Of a stretch of 64,000 nt of DNA, positions 9,128 to 20,453 are shown piece after piece. The stretch comes from Methyloligella halotolerans (GTDB taxonomy: Bacteria; Pseudomonadota; Alphaproteobacteria; Rhizobiales; Methyloligellaceae), in the NCBI RefSeq assembly GCF_001708935.1, contig NZ_MASI01000001.1:496001-560000 (forward strand), read 5' to 3'. A program made the position numbers and the translations under genes. The notes beneath the pieces were generated by a model. That model was not told the DNA's origin. It made no database searches and saw only the letters and a program-made list of their open reading frames with translations. Every line of letters starts with the position of its first letter. Position 1 is the first letter of the stretch.

Positions 9128-10021
9128 TTAGCTATCCGATCCTCCGATACTGCCTGGCGCGTGGCTTGGCAAGGCAGTCCCCCCGCGCCACCGCCACACG
9201 GGCAGCCCGTATCTGATCAGCAACGGGAAACAGATGACAGACACAAGACAGCCGACGGCAACGGGTAGCTTTTCGCACCACTCCTCGTCGAGTGCGACGG
9301 TTGCGGATTTGATCACCCGCATGGGGTTGCCGGCGATGGCGTGATTGCTGCCGGCCTCGTCCGACAAGACCCGGCCTGTGAGGGGCGCCCCCGGGATAAT
9401 TTCATCGAGAGGTGCCGGAAGTCCCTTGAGGATCACGTCGTTGTAGAGGGCGCGGGTCACGTCGCGTCCGGCCCGGAGGCGGAAGAGCTCTGCGGCGAGA
9501 TTCGCAAACACCCAGGATACGGCCACCTTCACGGCGAGCGATGCGCGCCCAAGAGCGCTGTCAGGGGCGCCCCTTCGCTCGTCGCGCAGCCGGAAAACCG
9601 ACCACAGCACGGCACGGGGATCGCGCACCAGATGCAGCATGTGGAGCGGAATCGACAGCTTGCGCCGGAGATAAAAGGCATGGCTTGCGTGAAGCCAGGC
9701 GGTCTTGGACGCATCAACGATATACCGCTTGTGCGCGGTCTCCGCGATTCGCTCCAAGAGCTTCAGATGGGTGCGCCGGTCGGCAAAGCGGGTGGGTTCG
9801 TCGACAACTCCCCGCAACACAGGCGCCCAGACGGGGCAGTCCCGCAAGGTCTCGCCGCAAATGCAGCGGCGGCCGGGCCGCTGCAAGAAGCGCGGTGCCG
9901 TGATCACCTCACCGAGATTCAGAACATCGGGGTTCAGGGCCAGGATACGGCCGAGCAGCGTCGAGCCGCTACGTCCGTAGCCGCCGATATAGAGCAGCGT
10001 TTTTGGGGGCGCCTGCACCAT
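9128..10021 (-). CDS. Sulfotransferase family protein
   Basis: A 297-residue protein with the PAPS 5'-phosphosulfate loop GGYGRSGSTLL near the N-terminus, a conserved LNLGEV, and the 3'-phosphate-binding LHLVRDPRAVLWS. The ATG at 10021 has GGAG nine bases upstream and puts the PAPS loop at residue 12; an ATG at 10117 would extend it by 32 residues. It likely moves sulfate from PAPS to a glycan or lipid. It ends 15 bp before the start of ugd on the same strand, so the two may be co-transcribed. Confidence 0.8.
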   Translation of the reverse strand: MVQAPPKTLLYIGGYGRSGSTLLGRILALNPDVLNLGEVITAPRFLQRPGRRCICGETLRDCPVWAPVLRGVVDEPTRFADRRTHLKLLERIAETAHKRYIVDASKTAWLHASHAFYLRRKLSIPLHMLHLVRDPRAVLWSVFRLRDERRGAPDSALGRASLAVKVAVSWVFANLAAELFRLRAGRDVTRALYNDVILKGLPAPLDEIIPGAPLTGRVLSDEAGSNHAIAGNPMRVIKSATVALDEEWCEKLPVAVGCLVSVICFPLLIRYGLPVWRWRGGTALPSHAPGSIGGSDS

Positions 10022-10339
10022 CGGCAGAAACTCCGATATCCGCCGCCGAAAGTCGAGACGCGTCGTGGTCGCGCGGAGCGGCAGCCCAGGGCCCGGCGCT
10101 CCCTCCCCCCGTGTCAAATCGCCGCCGAACGCAGCAAGATCATTGTTGCTCGCCGCAACCGAGTTGTGCAGGAATTGCGCCCGACAATCGAGCCGTTCCG
10201 CAGAGGTGGATGGTCGAACGGGCCTCTTACATTCTCCTCATTTCCGGCGCATCAGCTTGCCAAAGCTAAGCTCCGGTCCGACCGCGGGCCAGTGGGCGTG
10301 ACCGGAACGCGAGGGCCGCATCCAAACGGGGATCGAACT

Positions 10340-11524
10340 ATGACCATGACTGACGTTAATGCACGCGAGCGCACCGAAAGCGTCGCCAAGCCCCTCGCCT
10401 TCATCGATCTCGCCGCCCAGCAGGAACGTATCCGGCCGCAAGTCGAGCAGGCCGTGCTGCGGGTGCTCGATCACGGCAAATACATCATGGGTCCGGAGAT
10501 CACCCAGCTGGAGGAGGATCTCGCGCGGTTCTGCGGCGCCAAGCATTCCATCGCCTGCGGCAGCGGCACCGATGCGCTTCTGATGCTGCTCATGGCGAAG
10601 GGGATCGGCCCCGGCGATGCTGTGATCTGCCCCTCCTTCACCTTCACGGCAACGGCGGAGATGGTCGCCCTGCTCGGCGCCTCGCCGGTGTTCATCGACA
10701 TCGAGGAGGAGAGCTTCAATCTCGATCCCGCGCAGCTTCCGGCCGCGGTCGAGGCGGCGAAAGCCGCAGGCCTGACGCCGAAGGGTATCATCGCCGTCGA
10801 TCTGTTCGGCCTTCCTGCCGACTACGACGCCATCGAAGCCTTCGCCGAAGAGAACGGGCTCTGGGTGCTGGACGATGCGGCCCAGGGCTTTGGCGGGACG
10901 TATAAGGGCCGGAAGGTCGGCACCTTCGGCTACGGCACGGCGACGAGCTTCTTCCCGGCCAAGCCGCTCGGCGGTTATGGCGATAGCGGCGCCATCTTCA
11001 CCGACGACGAGGCTCTGGTGGAGACGCTCCACTCGATCCGCAATCACGGCGCTTCGACCAAGAGCTTCGACAATCCAATCGTCGGCCTCAATGGCCGCAT
11101 GGATTCCATGCAGGCCGGCATCCTGATCGAGAAGCTGAAGATCTTCCCCGACGAGATCGAGGCCCGCGACCGGATCGCGGCGACCTATAATGCCGGTTTC
11201 GAAGGGCTTTCCGACGTCGTCACGCCTGTGGTGCCCGATGGGCTGCAGTCGGTCTGGGCCCAGTACACCCTCAAGATCAAGTCGGGTTTGCGCGATTCCC
11301 TCGTGGCGGCCCTTAAGGACATGAACGTCCCGACGGCCATCCACTATCTGAAGGGCATCCATCTGCGCACGACCTATGCGGATTATCCGCGCACCGGCGG
11401 CGCCCTGCCCGTGACCGACAGGCTTTGCGGCGAGGTGGTGAGCCTGCCCATGCATCCCTATCTCAGCGACGAAGATCAGGCGCGGATCATCGATGCGGTC
11501 CGCAGCGCCATGGCATCGCTCTAG
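10340..11524 (+). CDS. DegT/DnrJ/EryC1/StrS sugar aminotransferase
   Basis: A 394-residue PLP-dependent enzyme. The substrate and PLP sites read CGSGTDALLM, ICPSFTFTATAEMV, the PLP-ring Asp in VLDDAAQGFGG and the Schiff-base lysine in SFFPAKPLGGYGDSG. It converts a keto-sugar nucleotide to an amino sugar, typically using glutamate. The ATG at 10340 is chosen because upstream in-frame sequence is antisense to the sulfotransferase gene. In this locus it likely feeds an amino sugar to the glycosyltransferases; the keto-sugar-forming partner is not identified. Confidence 0.88.
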   Translation: MTMTDVNARERTESVAKPLAFIDLAAQQERIRPQVEQAVLRVLDHGKYIMGPEITQLEEDLARFCGAKHSIACGSGTDALLMLLMAKGIGPGDAVICPSFTFTATAEMVALLGASPVFIDIEEESFNLDPAQLPAAVEAAKAAGLTPKGIIAVDLFGLPADYDAIEAFAEENGLWVLDDAAQGFGGTYKGRKVGTFGYGTATSFFPAKPLGGYGDSGAIFTDDEALVETLHSIRNHGASTKSFDNPIVGLNGRMDSMQAGILIEKLKIFPDEIEARDRIAATYNAGFEGLSDVVTPVVPDGLQSVWAQYTLKIKSGLRDSLVAALKDMNVPTAIHYLKGIHLRTTYADYPRTGGALPVTDRLCGEVVSLPMHPYLSDEDQARIIDAVRSAMASL

Positions 11525-11542
11525 TCCGCCAAGGGGTTCCTC

Positions 11543-12681
11543 TTAGTACACCGGGGCGGACGCCCCCTGCTCGAGCAGGGCGGCGACATGGTCAGCGATG
11601 GCCATGGAGGCGGTGAGCCCGGGGCTCTCGATGCCGTAGAGGGTGACAAGTCCCGGAATGCCATGGGTCTCCGGACCGTCGATCCTGAAATCGGCAGCCG
11701 GCTCCCCTTCCTGATAGATCTTGGCGCGAATGCGACATAGTCGGGATGAATGGCGTTCTCGGGCATGTTCGGCCAGTAGAGGCGGATGGCCTGCTCGAAG
11801 CGCTGCTTACGGGCGCCGCCTTCCGTATCGAAGCCGTAATCGACTCGTTCGACCCATTGATTGTCGGGGCCGAACCGCAGCTGATTTCCCAGATCGATGG
11901 TCGCATGAACACCGAGCCAGGCCCCGCTCGGCATGGGATAGATCAAATGATTGAAGGGATTGATGCCGGAATAGGCAAAGTAATGCCCCTTCGCCGGATA
12001 GGTGCGCGGCACGTCGTAATGGCGGGGATAGTATAGGCCCCTGGCGAGACGGCTGCTGTCGAGGCCTGCGGCGATGACGACGCGGCGGCAGGTCACCGTA
12101 TACGGCCTGCCCCCCTCCGACGTCTCGATCTTGAACAGCTCTCCGGGACGCAGGAGGCGATCGACCTGGGTGTTCAGAACGACCTGACCGCGATTGTCGG
12201 TGAGGTCGCCCTCCAGGCTCCCCATGAGCGCGTGACTGTCGATGATCCCGGACGATGGAGACAGCAGCGCCGCCACGCAATGGACTTCCGGCTCCATGGC
12301 GCGGACCTCATGGCCCGTGAGCTCCAGGATGTCGTCCACCCCGCTCCGCCCCGCATTCGCCTTCAACAGTTTGAGATGCGGGATCTCGGCGGTCGATGTC
12401 GCCACCACGAGCTTGCCGCAGCGGCGGTACGGGATGCCTCGTTCCTCCGCATAGGCGTAGAGCATCCGCCGGCCCTGCACGCAAAGATGGGCCCGCAGGG
12501 AGGTCGGCGGATAATACAGCCCCGCGTGGACGACCTCGGAATTCCGCGAGCTCGCCTCCGTGCCGGTCGCCTCATGGCGCTCCAGCAGCAGGACCTCGCC
12601 GCCGGCTTTGGCCAGGGCTCGGCCAATCGCCAGCCCGACCACGCCGCCGCCGATAACTATGGTGTCGACATCTGGCGTCAC
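11543..12681 (-). pseudogene. FAD-dependent oxidoreductase (L2HGDH-like), one-base frameshift
   Basis: The first about 315 residues are a DAO/L-2-hydroxyglutarate-dehydrogenase-like flavoprotein: VIGGGVVGLAIGRALA at the N-terminus, ASSRNSEVVHAGLYY, RRVVIAAGLDSS. At about 11731-11736 the frame is lost: the sequence after DYV should read [12 protein letters not shown], as seen one frame over. That second frame stays open through [19 protein letters not shown] and [21 protein letters not shown] to a TAA at 11543-11545. Restoring one G rebuilds the whole protein. The unrepaired frame runs on to 11521, overlapping the aminotransferase end. Sequencing error is more likely than decay. Confidence 0.8.
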
Positions 12682-12820
12682 GACCCGTTATTCCGCATGC
12701 GAATCGGTTGAAAGGGTATCCGGGGCTGGCCGCCGCCGATAGAGTGCCGCGGCCTTAGACGGACGCATGAACTAACGCAGTTATGGATTGGCATATGAGC
12801 TTCGAGGTGGGAACGGTCCG

Positions 12821-13828
12821 ATGAGAATCCTGGTGACCGGCGCTGCAGGCTTCATCGGCTTCCATACGGCCAAATTGCTGCTCGCGCGCGGGGACGAGGT
12901 GGTCGGTCTCGATAACCTCAACGATTATTATGATGTCTCTCTTAAGGAAGCGCGACTAGCGCAGCTCGAAGGCGAGCCGGGCTTCACTTTTCACAAGCTC
13001 GACCTCGCGGACCGTCAGGGAATGGCGACGCTGTTCTCCGAGGCGCGGCCGCAGCGGGTGATCCATCTCGCAGCCCAGGCCGGCGTTCGCCACTCCCTGA
13101 AGGACCCCCACGCCTACGCCCAATCGAATCTGCTCGGCTTCCTGAATGTGCTGGAAGGCTGCCGCCAGGCGGCGGTGGAGCACCTGGTGTTTGCATCCTC
13201 CAGCTCGGTCTACGGCGGCAACACCAAGACGCCCTTCAGCGTGCACGATCCCGTCGACCATCCCTTGAGCCTCTACGCGGCGACAAAGCAGTCGAACGAG
13301 CTGATGGCGCATTCCTATGCCCATCTCTACGGCCTGCCAGTGACCGGTTTGCGCTTCTTCACGGTCTACGGCCCATGGGGACGCCCAGACATGTCGCCCT
13401 TTATCTTCACCAAGCGGATTCTCGAAGGCCAGCCGATCGAGGTGTTCAACAACGGCGAGCACGCCCGCGACTTCACCTATATCGACGATATCGTGGATGG
13501 CGTGGTGCGCTCGGTCGACAGGATCGCCACGCCCGATACCGGCTGGTCCGGGGATGCGCCGGATCCCGCCACCTCGTCGGCGCCCTACCGGCTCTACAAT
13601 ATCGGCAACAACTCCCCCGTGCCGCTCATGGACTATATCGCCTGCATCGAGAACGCGACGGGCAAGCAGGCGATCAAGGAATTCCTGCCGATGCAGCCCG
13701 GCGACGTGCATACCACCTATGCGGATATCGACGATTTGCAGCGGGATATCGGGTTCCGCCCGGACACGCCGCTGGAGATCGGGATGGCGCGGTTCGTAGC
13801 CTGGTACCGGGAGTATTACGGAATTTAG
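12821..13828 (+). CDS. NAD-dependent sugar-nucleotide epimerase (UDP-glucuronate 4-epimerase type)
   Basis: This 335-residue extended short-chain dehydrogenase has [14 protein letters not shown] for NAD binding, [20 protein letters not shown] and the catalytic YAATK. The stretch [20 protein letters not shown] and the ending [17 protein letters not shown] are typical of the UDP-glucuronate 4-epimerase branch. The ATG at 12821 follows GAGGTGGG. Paired with ugd it would give UDP-galacturonate. The exact substrate remains inferred from family resemblance. Confidence 0.85.
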   Translation: MRILVTGAAGFIGFHTAKLLLARGDEVVGLDNLNDYYDVSLKEARLAQLEGEPGFTFHKLDLADRQGMATLFSEARPQRVIHLAAQAGVRHSLKDPHAYAQSNLLGFLNVLEGCRQAAVEHLVFASSSSVYGGNTKTPFSVHDPVDHPLSLYAATKQSNELMAHSYAHLYGLPVTGLRFFTVYGPWGRPDMSPFIFTKRILEGQPIEVFNNGEHARDFTYIDDIVDGVVRSVDRIATPDTGWSGDAPDPATSSAPYRLYNIGNNSPVPLMDYIACIENATGKQAIKEFLPMQPGDVHTTYADIDDLQRDIGFRPDTPLEIGMARFVAWYREYYGI

Positions 13829-14007
13829 GATATTCGCCCTATAGGGGGCGCGCCGCGGCAGAAAGCGGCGGTGATGACGGTTCAACCACCCGTCCGAACG
13901 ACTTGCTGTAACGACTTGCCCACAGCTTCAACTTCATGGTTCCGACGCGCTTCTCCTTTATTGGGCCGTAGTCTATCCTGCGCTCACCACAAGGGAGGGT
14001 ACTTGTA

Positions 14008-14229
14008 ATGCGCGTGCTTATACTACTGATCGTCATCATCGTGGCCCTGGTCATCGTTCAGCATGAGCGGAACGATTGTAAATGGGGCGAACCGAGCTGG
14101 ATGGAATGCATCATGACGGTCGGCGAGGTATCGGTGCCCGACGTCGACGTGGATGTCGATTCCAGCTCCGATGCCGACAACGAAGCGGAGCCGGGGCCAA
14201 AGGATCAAGGTCCGGACGTCTCTCCGTAA
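14008..14229 (+). CDS. Small single-span membrane protein, acidic tail
   Basis: The 73-residue product begins with a hydrophobic helix (about residues 3-18, LILLIVIIVALVIV), then a short Cys-containing segment and a strongly acidic VDVDVDSSSDADNE tail. A good ribosome-binding site (GGGAGGG, about ten bases upstream) and a terminator hairpin just downstream support a real gene. No family recognised. Confidence 0.6.
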   Translation: MRVLILLIVIIVALVIVQHERNDCKWGEPSWMECIMTVGEVSVPDVDVDVDSSSDADNEAEPGPKDQGPDVSP

Positions 14230-14250
14230 CGGTCGACACAGAAAACGGGC

Positions 14251-14273
14251 GCGGGGCTGCGAGGCCCCGCTTT
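14251..14273 (+). terminator. Intrinsic terminator after the small membrane protein
   Basis: GCGGGGC and GGCCCCGC arms around a short loop are followed by TTT, 22 bp after the stop at 14229. Confidence 0.65.
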
Positions 14274-14329
14274 CCCTCAAGTTCCGCAGGCGCTCGGACC
14301 CGTCGGCGAACGGTTGGCCGCGAACGGCG

Positions 14330-14728
14330 CTACTTGGTCTGGACGACCCATTCCGGGTTGAACCAGCGATCAGCCTCGCCGTCATACGGCAAGCGATTGA
14401 TATCCCAATGCTGGATATAGGGCGCATAGACGTCCCAGACGGGCGGCCCGCCGCCGACATAGACGATCCGGTTCTCGAATTTCGCCAAGACCTCCTCAGG
14501 ATCCATATGAGAGCGGATCTCGAAGATCGTGCGGTCGCGATAGGCCCAATCGGGCACGGCCCCGATGGTGGTCGGCCCCGCGATCAGCACATGACCTCGC
14601 GTGATATCGAAGAATCGCGCAACGTCGGCCTTGTACTCGCGGCCCTGGTTGCCTTCCCAGGGCAGCCTCCCATTCAGGCCGAGCTGGCCGCTTTGTCCGA
14701 TGGCAATGATCGAGCGGATATCCGCCAT
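14330..14728 (-). CDS. Short dihydrofolate-reductase-like protein
   Basis: A 132-residue protein opening like DHFR: IIAIGQSGQLGLNGRLPW covers the folate/NADPH loop, then GHVLIAGPTTIGAVP and a glycine cluster IVYVGGGPPVWD near the C-terminus. Ordinary bacterial DHFR has about 160 residues, so this is short and its C-terminal half is divergent. It may be a variant DHFR or a related pteridine reductase. No folate genes lie beside it. The DHFR fold is fairly clear; the activity is not. Confidence 0.65.
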   Translation of the reverse strand: MADIRSIIAIGQSGQLGLNGRLPWEGNQGREYKADVARFFDITRGHVLIAGPTTIGAVPDWAYRDRTIFEIRSHMDPEEVLAKFENRIVYVGGGPPVWDVYAPYIQHWDINRLPYDGEADRWFNPEWVVQTK

Positions 14729-14836
14729 GTCGTTTGATCCTCAGAAGCTCAATGTGCTCCGGGCCTACCATGCCAGGCGCTCCGCGGTCATGCCAATCCG
14801 TCCCTTCGCCCCCGTTCAGACCGGTCTCCGCTAGAG

Positions 14837-15769
14837 ATGGCGGAGCGTCTGCTTTCGGACGGTTTCGAGGGTCCGCGCCACCGGCTGATCGCGATCGCCC
14901 TGATGATCGGAGCGGTGGTGAGCTTCTCGCTGCTGGATTCGACGGCGAAATACCTGGTGACGTCCGGCTTGCCCGTAGCGGAAGTCGTGTGGGTGCGGTT
15001 CACCGCCCATGCGGTCTTCACGTTCCTGGTGCTGTGGCCCATCGCGACCGTTTCGCCCTTCAGAACGAAGAAGCCGTTCCATCAGATCCTGCGCTCGCTC
15101 TTCATGTTCGGCGCCACGGCGCTCAACTTCTTCGCTCTGCGTTATCTGCAGCTCGACCAGACCGTGACGATCTTCTTCCTGGGACCGCTGATCGTGGCGG
15201 GTCTCGCGGGTCCCATCCTTGGCGAATGGGTCGGATGGCGGCGTCTCATGGCCATCATGGTCGGCTTTGTCGGCGTGCTCATCGTGATGCGGCCGGGGCT
15301 TGGCGGCATCCATTGGGCGGCGAGCCTGACCCTGATCTCGACCTTTTGTCTTGCGTGCTACAGCATCTGGACGCGGATGCTCGCCCATTACGATCCCGCG
15401 GAGGTCACCCAGTTCTATTCCCCGCTGGCGGGCGTGGTGCTGGCGATGCCGTTCGCGCTGGCCGCCTGGCAGATGCCGCCGGACGGGTTTACGTGGCTGC
15501 TCTTCGCGAGCCTCGGTCTTTGGGGCGGCGGCGGCCACTGGCTGCTGATCCTCGCCCATCGCCGGGCGCCCGCCCCCGTTCTCGCGCCGTTCATCTATGT
15601 CGGGCTGCTCTCGAACACGATCATCGGCTACGCGGTCTTCGGTGACATTCCCACCTGGTGGACCCTGGGCGGCGGCGCGGTGGTGATCCTCTCGGGCCTC
15701 TATCTCATCTGGCGGGAGCGCTTGGGCAAAGGCGATGCCGAGGCGGCCGCAGATATCGCGCCGCGATAA
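14837..15769 (+). CDS. DMT-superfamily (EamA) transporter
   Basis: This is a 310-residue inner-membrane protein with about ten hydrophobic helices in two EamA repeats: SLLDSTAKYLV opens the first and TFCLACYSIWTRM the second. The ending GGGAVVILSGLYLIWRE is typical of the family. Family members export metabolites or drugs; the substrate cannot be told. It stands alone, with no partner gene in the same direction. Confidence 0.85.
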   Translation: MAERLLSDGFEGPRHRLIAIALMIGAVVSFSLLDSTAKYLVTSGLPVAEVVWVRFTAHAVFTFLVLWPIATVSPFRTKKPFHQILRSLFMFGATALNFFALRYLQLDQTVTIFFLGPLIVAGLAGPILGEWVGWRRLMAIMVGFVGVLIVMRPGLGGIHWAASLTLISTFCLACYSIWTRMLAHYDPAEVTQFYSPLAGVVLAMPFALAAWQMPPDGFTWLLFASLGLWGGGGHWLLILAHRRAPAPVLAPFIYVGLLSNTIIGYAVFGDIPTWWTLGGGAVVILSGLYLIWRERLGKGDAEAAADIAPR

Positions 15770-15929
15770 AAGGCGGAAAAGCGCCGTTTCCCAGAAGCGA
15801 AATTAAACCTTCATTTACCATGAGCGCCCGGGAGGAAACTCTCGGGCGGTTTCGAAGTTCTTACCTGCAGAAGGGAATGGGGCAGGAATTCGAGACGATG
15901 AATTTCGAGACGTTGAAGGAGACGTCTTC

Positions 15930-16559
15930 ATGAGGAACATGACCGCTGCGCTTCCGAAAGCTTCCGCCAAATTTGCGCTCCCGGCTCTGGTCTTCGCCGG
16001 CGCTCTTGGCGCGATGCAGGCTCAATCCGCCGCCCAGTCCGCCTCCGGCACCATGCAGGAGAGCGTTACCGTGGCAATGCGGGTCAATCCCTCCACCACG
16101 CCCAATATCACGGTTGTTCCGAAGACCGCAGCGGCTGACCGCGCTATCCAGAACGACGCCAGGAAGGACGACGTCAAGACGGACGACTTGGATGCTTTCG
16201 ACCTTTCCGCAGAAATGCGCGACGGCATCGAAGACACGGTTCGCGAACAGCTGACCGCGCTCGTCAAAGGCGACGCCAATATGGCGTTTGCGAACCTGGC
16301 GCCGGAGACCCAGCGTTTCTTTTCCGAGCCCCAGCGCTTCATGCGCAGTGTGGCGACCGATGCTCCGCCCGTGGTGAAGACCAAGAGCTTCGCCTTCGTC
16401 GGCCTTGAGCAGGATCGCGGCGCCGCCCAGCAGCAGGTGCTGCTGACGGATCAAGACGGCCGCAGCTGGCTTGCGAAATTCCAGGTCGAGCAGCAACTGA
16501 CCGGCGACTGGCGCGTTAAAAGCTGCGTCGTCGAGGCGGCACCCGGCCAGCAGGCCTAG
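15930..16559 (+). CDS. DUF4864-domain exported protein
   Basis: This 209-residue protein has an N-terminal signal-like segment (FALPALVFAGALGAMQAQSAAQ), a linker, and a C-terminal domain starting at REQLTALVKGDANMAFANL with FFSEPQRFMRSV and ending in GDWRVKSCVVE. That pattern matches DUF4864, a small fold related to NTF2-like domains, of unknown function. It is probably periplasmic. Confidence 0.7.
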   Translation: MRNMTAALPKASAKFALPALVFAGALGAMQAQSAAQSASGTMQESVTVAMRVNPSTTPNITVVPKTAAADRAIQNDARKDDVKTDDLDAFDLSAEMRDGIEDTVREQLTALVKGDANMAFANLAPETQRFFSEPQRFMRSVATDAPPVVKTKSFAFVGLEQDRGAAQQQVLLTDQDGRSWLAKFQVEQQLTGDWRVKSCVVEAAPGQQA

Positions 16560-16574
16560 CGCTTTTCCCCCGTA

Positions 16575-17707
<1,133 letters not shown>

Positions 17708-17711
<4 letters not shown>

Positions 17712-18793
17712 GAGCGCTCATCTCCCGGGCTCAGCAGGCAGGCATCGCCATAGGAATAGAAGCGATAGCCTTGCGCGATAGCATGGGCGTAGGCCCGGCG
17801 CATCACCTCCAACCCGGAGAAGGCCGATACGAGCATGAACAGGGTCGAGCGCGGCAGGTGAAAATTGGTCATCATCCGGTCGACATAGCGGAAGCGGTAG
17901 CCCGGCGTGATGAAGATGTCCGTGGCGCCGTTGAAGGGATGCAGCACCCCTTCCTCGTCGGCGGCGCTCTCCAGCAGCCGCATGGCGGTGGTCCCCACGG
18001 CGACGATTTTGCCGCCGCGCGCCTTCACGCCATTCAGCGCATCCGCGGTCGCCCGGTCGATCATGCCGGTCTCCGAATGCATCACGTGATCGTCGGTATC
18101 CTCCGCCTTGACCGGAAGGAAGGTCCCCGGCCCCACATGCAGCGTCAGCCAGTGGCGGGCGATGCGCCGCGCATCGAGCGCGTCCATCAGGGCATCGGTG
18201 AAATGCAGTCCCGCGGTCGGGGCGGCGACGGCGCCCTCCTTGGCGGCATAGATGGTCTGGTAGTCCTGCCGGTCGCTTTCTTCGGCGGGGCGCTTGGAAG
18301 CGATATAAGGCGGAAGCGGCATGGCGCCGTGCCGGGCGATCGCCTCGTCGAGCGCCGGCCCGGTGAGATCGAAGGCCAGGGTCACGGCACCGCCCTCGCC
18401 CCTCGCCTCGACCGTCGCGTCGAGACGGCCTGCGAGGCAGACATCGCCTTCACCTCCGAAGCCGATGCGGTCGCCTTCGCGGAGACGCTTGGCCGGGCGG
18501 GCGAAACCGTGCCACCGGCTGTCGCCTGCACGCTCGGTCAGATTGACCGTGACGGATGCGACCGCGTCGTCCCGCCTCCTTATCCCGCGGAGCTCCGCCG
18601 GAATAACGCGGGTGTCGTTGAAGACGAGGGCGTCTCCCGGCTCCAGCAAATACGGCAGGTTCCGGACCGAGCAGTCGCGCAGGCTGCCGGTGGCGCCATC
18701 GACGGCGAGCAGCCGTGCGGAATCCCGCGGGCTTACCGGCCGGAGGGCGATGAGCTCCTCCGGCAGTTCGAAATGGAAGAGGTCGGTGCGCAC
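17708..18793 (-). CDS. queA: S-adenosylmethionine:tRNA ribosyltransferase-isomerase
   Basis: The 361-residue protein is full length, with [24 protein letters not shown] at the N-terminus, [37 protein letters not shown] and [17 protein letters not shown]. It makes epoxyqueuosine from preQ1-tRNA by transferring ribose from SAM, the step after Tgt. It overlaps tgt at its 3' end and follows a small DMT transporter by 14 bp, so it is probably read as an operon from further upstream. Confidence 0.95.
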
Positions 18794-18807
18794 GCCGGGC
18801 TCGGACC

Positions 18808-19260
18808 CTAGAGCAGCCGGACCATGAGCGCGCCGATGACGACCAGGAGCGCGCCGGTGATGCGGCCGATGGAGAGGTCTCGCTCCAGAAGGTCGAACAG
18901 CGCCAGACGGTCCAAAAGCAGCGCGGTGAAGAGCTGGCCCGCGATGGCGAGCGCCATGACGGCCGCAATGCCGATCTTCGGGGCCAAGGTAATGGTCATG
19001 GTCACGAAGGCCGCGCCCAGCAGGCCGCCGGCGAAGATCATATAGGCGGGCATGGTGGTGAGCGCGCCGAGATTGGTGCTGCGGGCGAAGAGTCCGCAGA
19101 ACATGATGAGCGCGATCGTGCCGACGCAGAACGAGAGGGTAGCGGCGGCGATGGGGTTGCCCAGATGGGACGCGGCCTGGGCGTTGATCGGCGCCTGGAG
19201 GGCAATGAACCCGCCGCCGACAAACGCCACGAGGGTCAACACGATCGCCTGCAGCCCCAT
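18808..19260 (-). CDS. Small DMT-family transporter (YdcZ/DUF606 type)
   Basis: This 150-residue membrane protein has five hydrophobic helices; it opens [22 protein letters not shown] and contains [13 protein letters not shown] and [18 protein letters not shown] segments typical of the YdcZ/DUF606 half-size transporters. Such proteins pair as dimers. It lies between a cyclophilin gene and queA on the same strand. Function beyond putative efflux is unknown. Confidence 0.8.
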   Translation of the reverse strand: MGLQAIVLTLVAFVGGGFIALQAPINAQAASHLGNPIAAATLSFCVGTIALIMFCGLFARSTNLGALTTMPAYMIFAGGLLGAAFVTMTITLAPKIGIAAVMALAIAGQLFTALLLDRLALFDLLERDLSIGRITGALLVVIGALMVRLL

Positions 19261-19335
19261 CGTCTTCGCTTTCCCGTTCTCGATTTTCTCTCGGGCGAAC
19301 GCCTGCGCGGCCGTTCGCCCTGCCCGATGCCTAGC

Positions 19336-19806
19336 CTACTGAACGTCCGCCGCAACCCGAACGGATTTCATCTTGTCCGGGGTCTCGGGCGGCTCGCCGC
19401 GGGTGATCTTGTCGACATTCTCCATCCCGTCGACGACCTTGCCCCAAACCGTGTACTGGCCGTTCAGGAAGGGGCCGTCGGCGAACATGATGAAGAACTG
19501 GCTGTTGGCGCTATCCGGGTGCTGCGCCCGGGCCGCCCCCACGGTGCCGCGGGTGAACGGCTCCTGGGAGAACTCCGCCGGAACGTCGGGATAGTCCGAG
19601 CCGCCCATGCCGGTGCCCGTCGGATCGCCGGTCTGGGCCATGAAGCCATCGATCACCCGGTGGAACACGACGCCGTCATAGAAGCCGTCGCGGGCAAGCT
19701 GCTTGATGCGCTCCACGTGCTTCGGCGCGAGATCGGGACGGAGCTCGATGGTCACCGGGCCGCGGTCCGTTTCGATGATGAGGGTATCTTCTGGGCTTGC
19801 AGTCAT
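19336..19806 (-). CDS. Cytoplasmic cyclophilin-type peptidyl-prolyl isomerase
   Basis: A compact 156-residue cyclophilin without signal peptide. Active-site motifs include FHRVIDGFMAQTGDP, NSQFFIMFA and YTVWGKVVDGM, which cover the catalytic Arg and the prolyl pocket. It catalyses cis-trans isomerisation of prolyl bonds. It is nearly the same as the exported paralogue immediately upstream in transcription (19854-20453), so the two arose by tandem duplication, one kept inside the cell and one sent out. Confidence 0.92.
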   Translation of the reverse strand: MTASPEDTLIIETDRGPVTIELRPDLAPKHVERIKQLARDGFYDGVVFHRVIDGFMAQTGDPTGTGMGGSDYPDVPAEFSQEPFTRGTVGAARAQHPDSANSQFFIMFADGPFLNGQYTVWGKVVDGMENVDKITRGEPPETPDKMKSVRVAADVQ

Positions 19807-19853
19807 CGGGGCCTCCCTTGCTGCTGTTATGGCGCTTTCTTCGAAACGTCCGA

Positions 19854-20453
19854 TTATTTCTGGAGCGCCTGCTTGGCCTTCGCTTGCGATGCGGCATCCG
19901 CGTCGGCGGCGATCTGCATCTTCACGATCTTGTCGGGGTTCTCCACGGTGCCGGAAGGCGGCGTGCCCCGCTTGATGTTGTCGACATGCTCCATGCCGTC
20001 GATCACCTCGCCCCAGACCGTGTACTGGCCGTTCAAGGACGGCGTCTCGGCGAACATGATGAAGAACTGGCTGTTGGCGCTGTCGGGATCCTGGCTGCGC
20101 GCCGCGCCCACAGTGCCGCGAACGAAAGGCTCCTGCGAGAATTCGGCCGCGACGTCGGGATAGTCGGAGCCGCCCATGCCGGTGCCGGTCGGGTCGCCGG
20201 TCTGGGCCATGAAGCCGTCGAGCACGCGGTGGAAGACGATGCCGTCATAGAAGCCCTCCCGCGTGAGCTTCTTGATACGCTCCACGTGGTTGGGCGCCAG
20301 GTCGGGCCTCAGGAGGATGGTGACTCGGCCGTCCTTCAGATCGAGGAGCAGCGTGTTTTCCAGGGTCTTCTCGGGCGCCGCCTGAACGGCGGTCGCGACC
20401 GGCGCGAACGCGAAGAGAAGGCCGGCGACAAGCGCGATACGGGCAAAGATCAT
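19854..20453 (-). CDS. Exported cyclophilin-type peptidyl-prolyl isomerase
   Basis: A 199-residue cyclophilin with an N-terminal signal peptide (IALVAGLLFAFAPVATAVQA) and the same active-site motifs as its neighbour (FHRVLDGFMAQTGDP, NSQFFIMFA). The C-terminal tail is Ala/Lys-rich. It should act on periplasmic proteins. Its start overlaps the coaD stop by 4 bp, so it is translationally coupled to coaD. Confidence 0.93.
   Translation of the reverse strand: MIFARIALVAGLLFAFAPVATAVQAAPEKTLENTLLLDLKDGRVTILLRPDLAPNHVERIKKLTREGFYDGIVFHRVLDGFMAQTGDPTGTGMGGSDYPDVAAEFSQEPFVRGTVGAARSQDPDSANSQFFIMFAETPSLNGQYTVWGEVIDGMEHVDNIKRGTPPSGTVENPDKIVKMQIAADADAASQAKAKQALQK

Noticed and set aside
9341..11524. 727-residue frame leading into the DegT aminotransferase
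   Set aside because: The leader is antisense to the sulfotransferase gene and has no domain; the aminotransferase begins at 10340.
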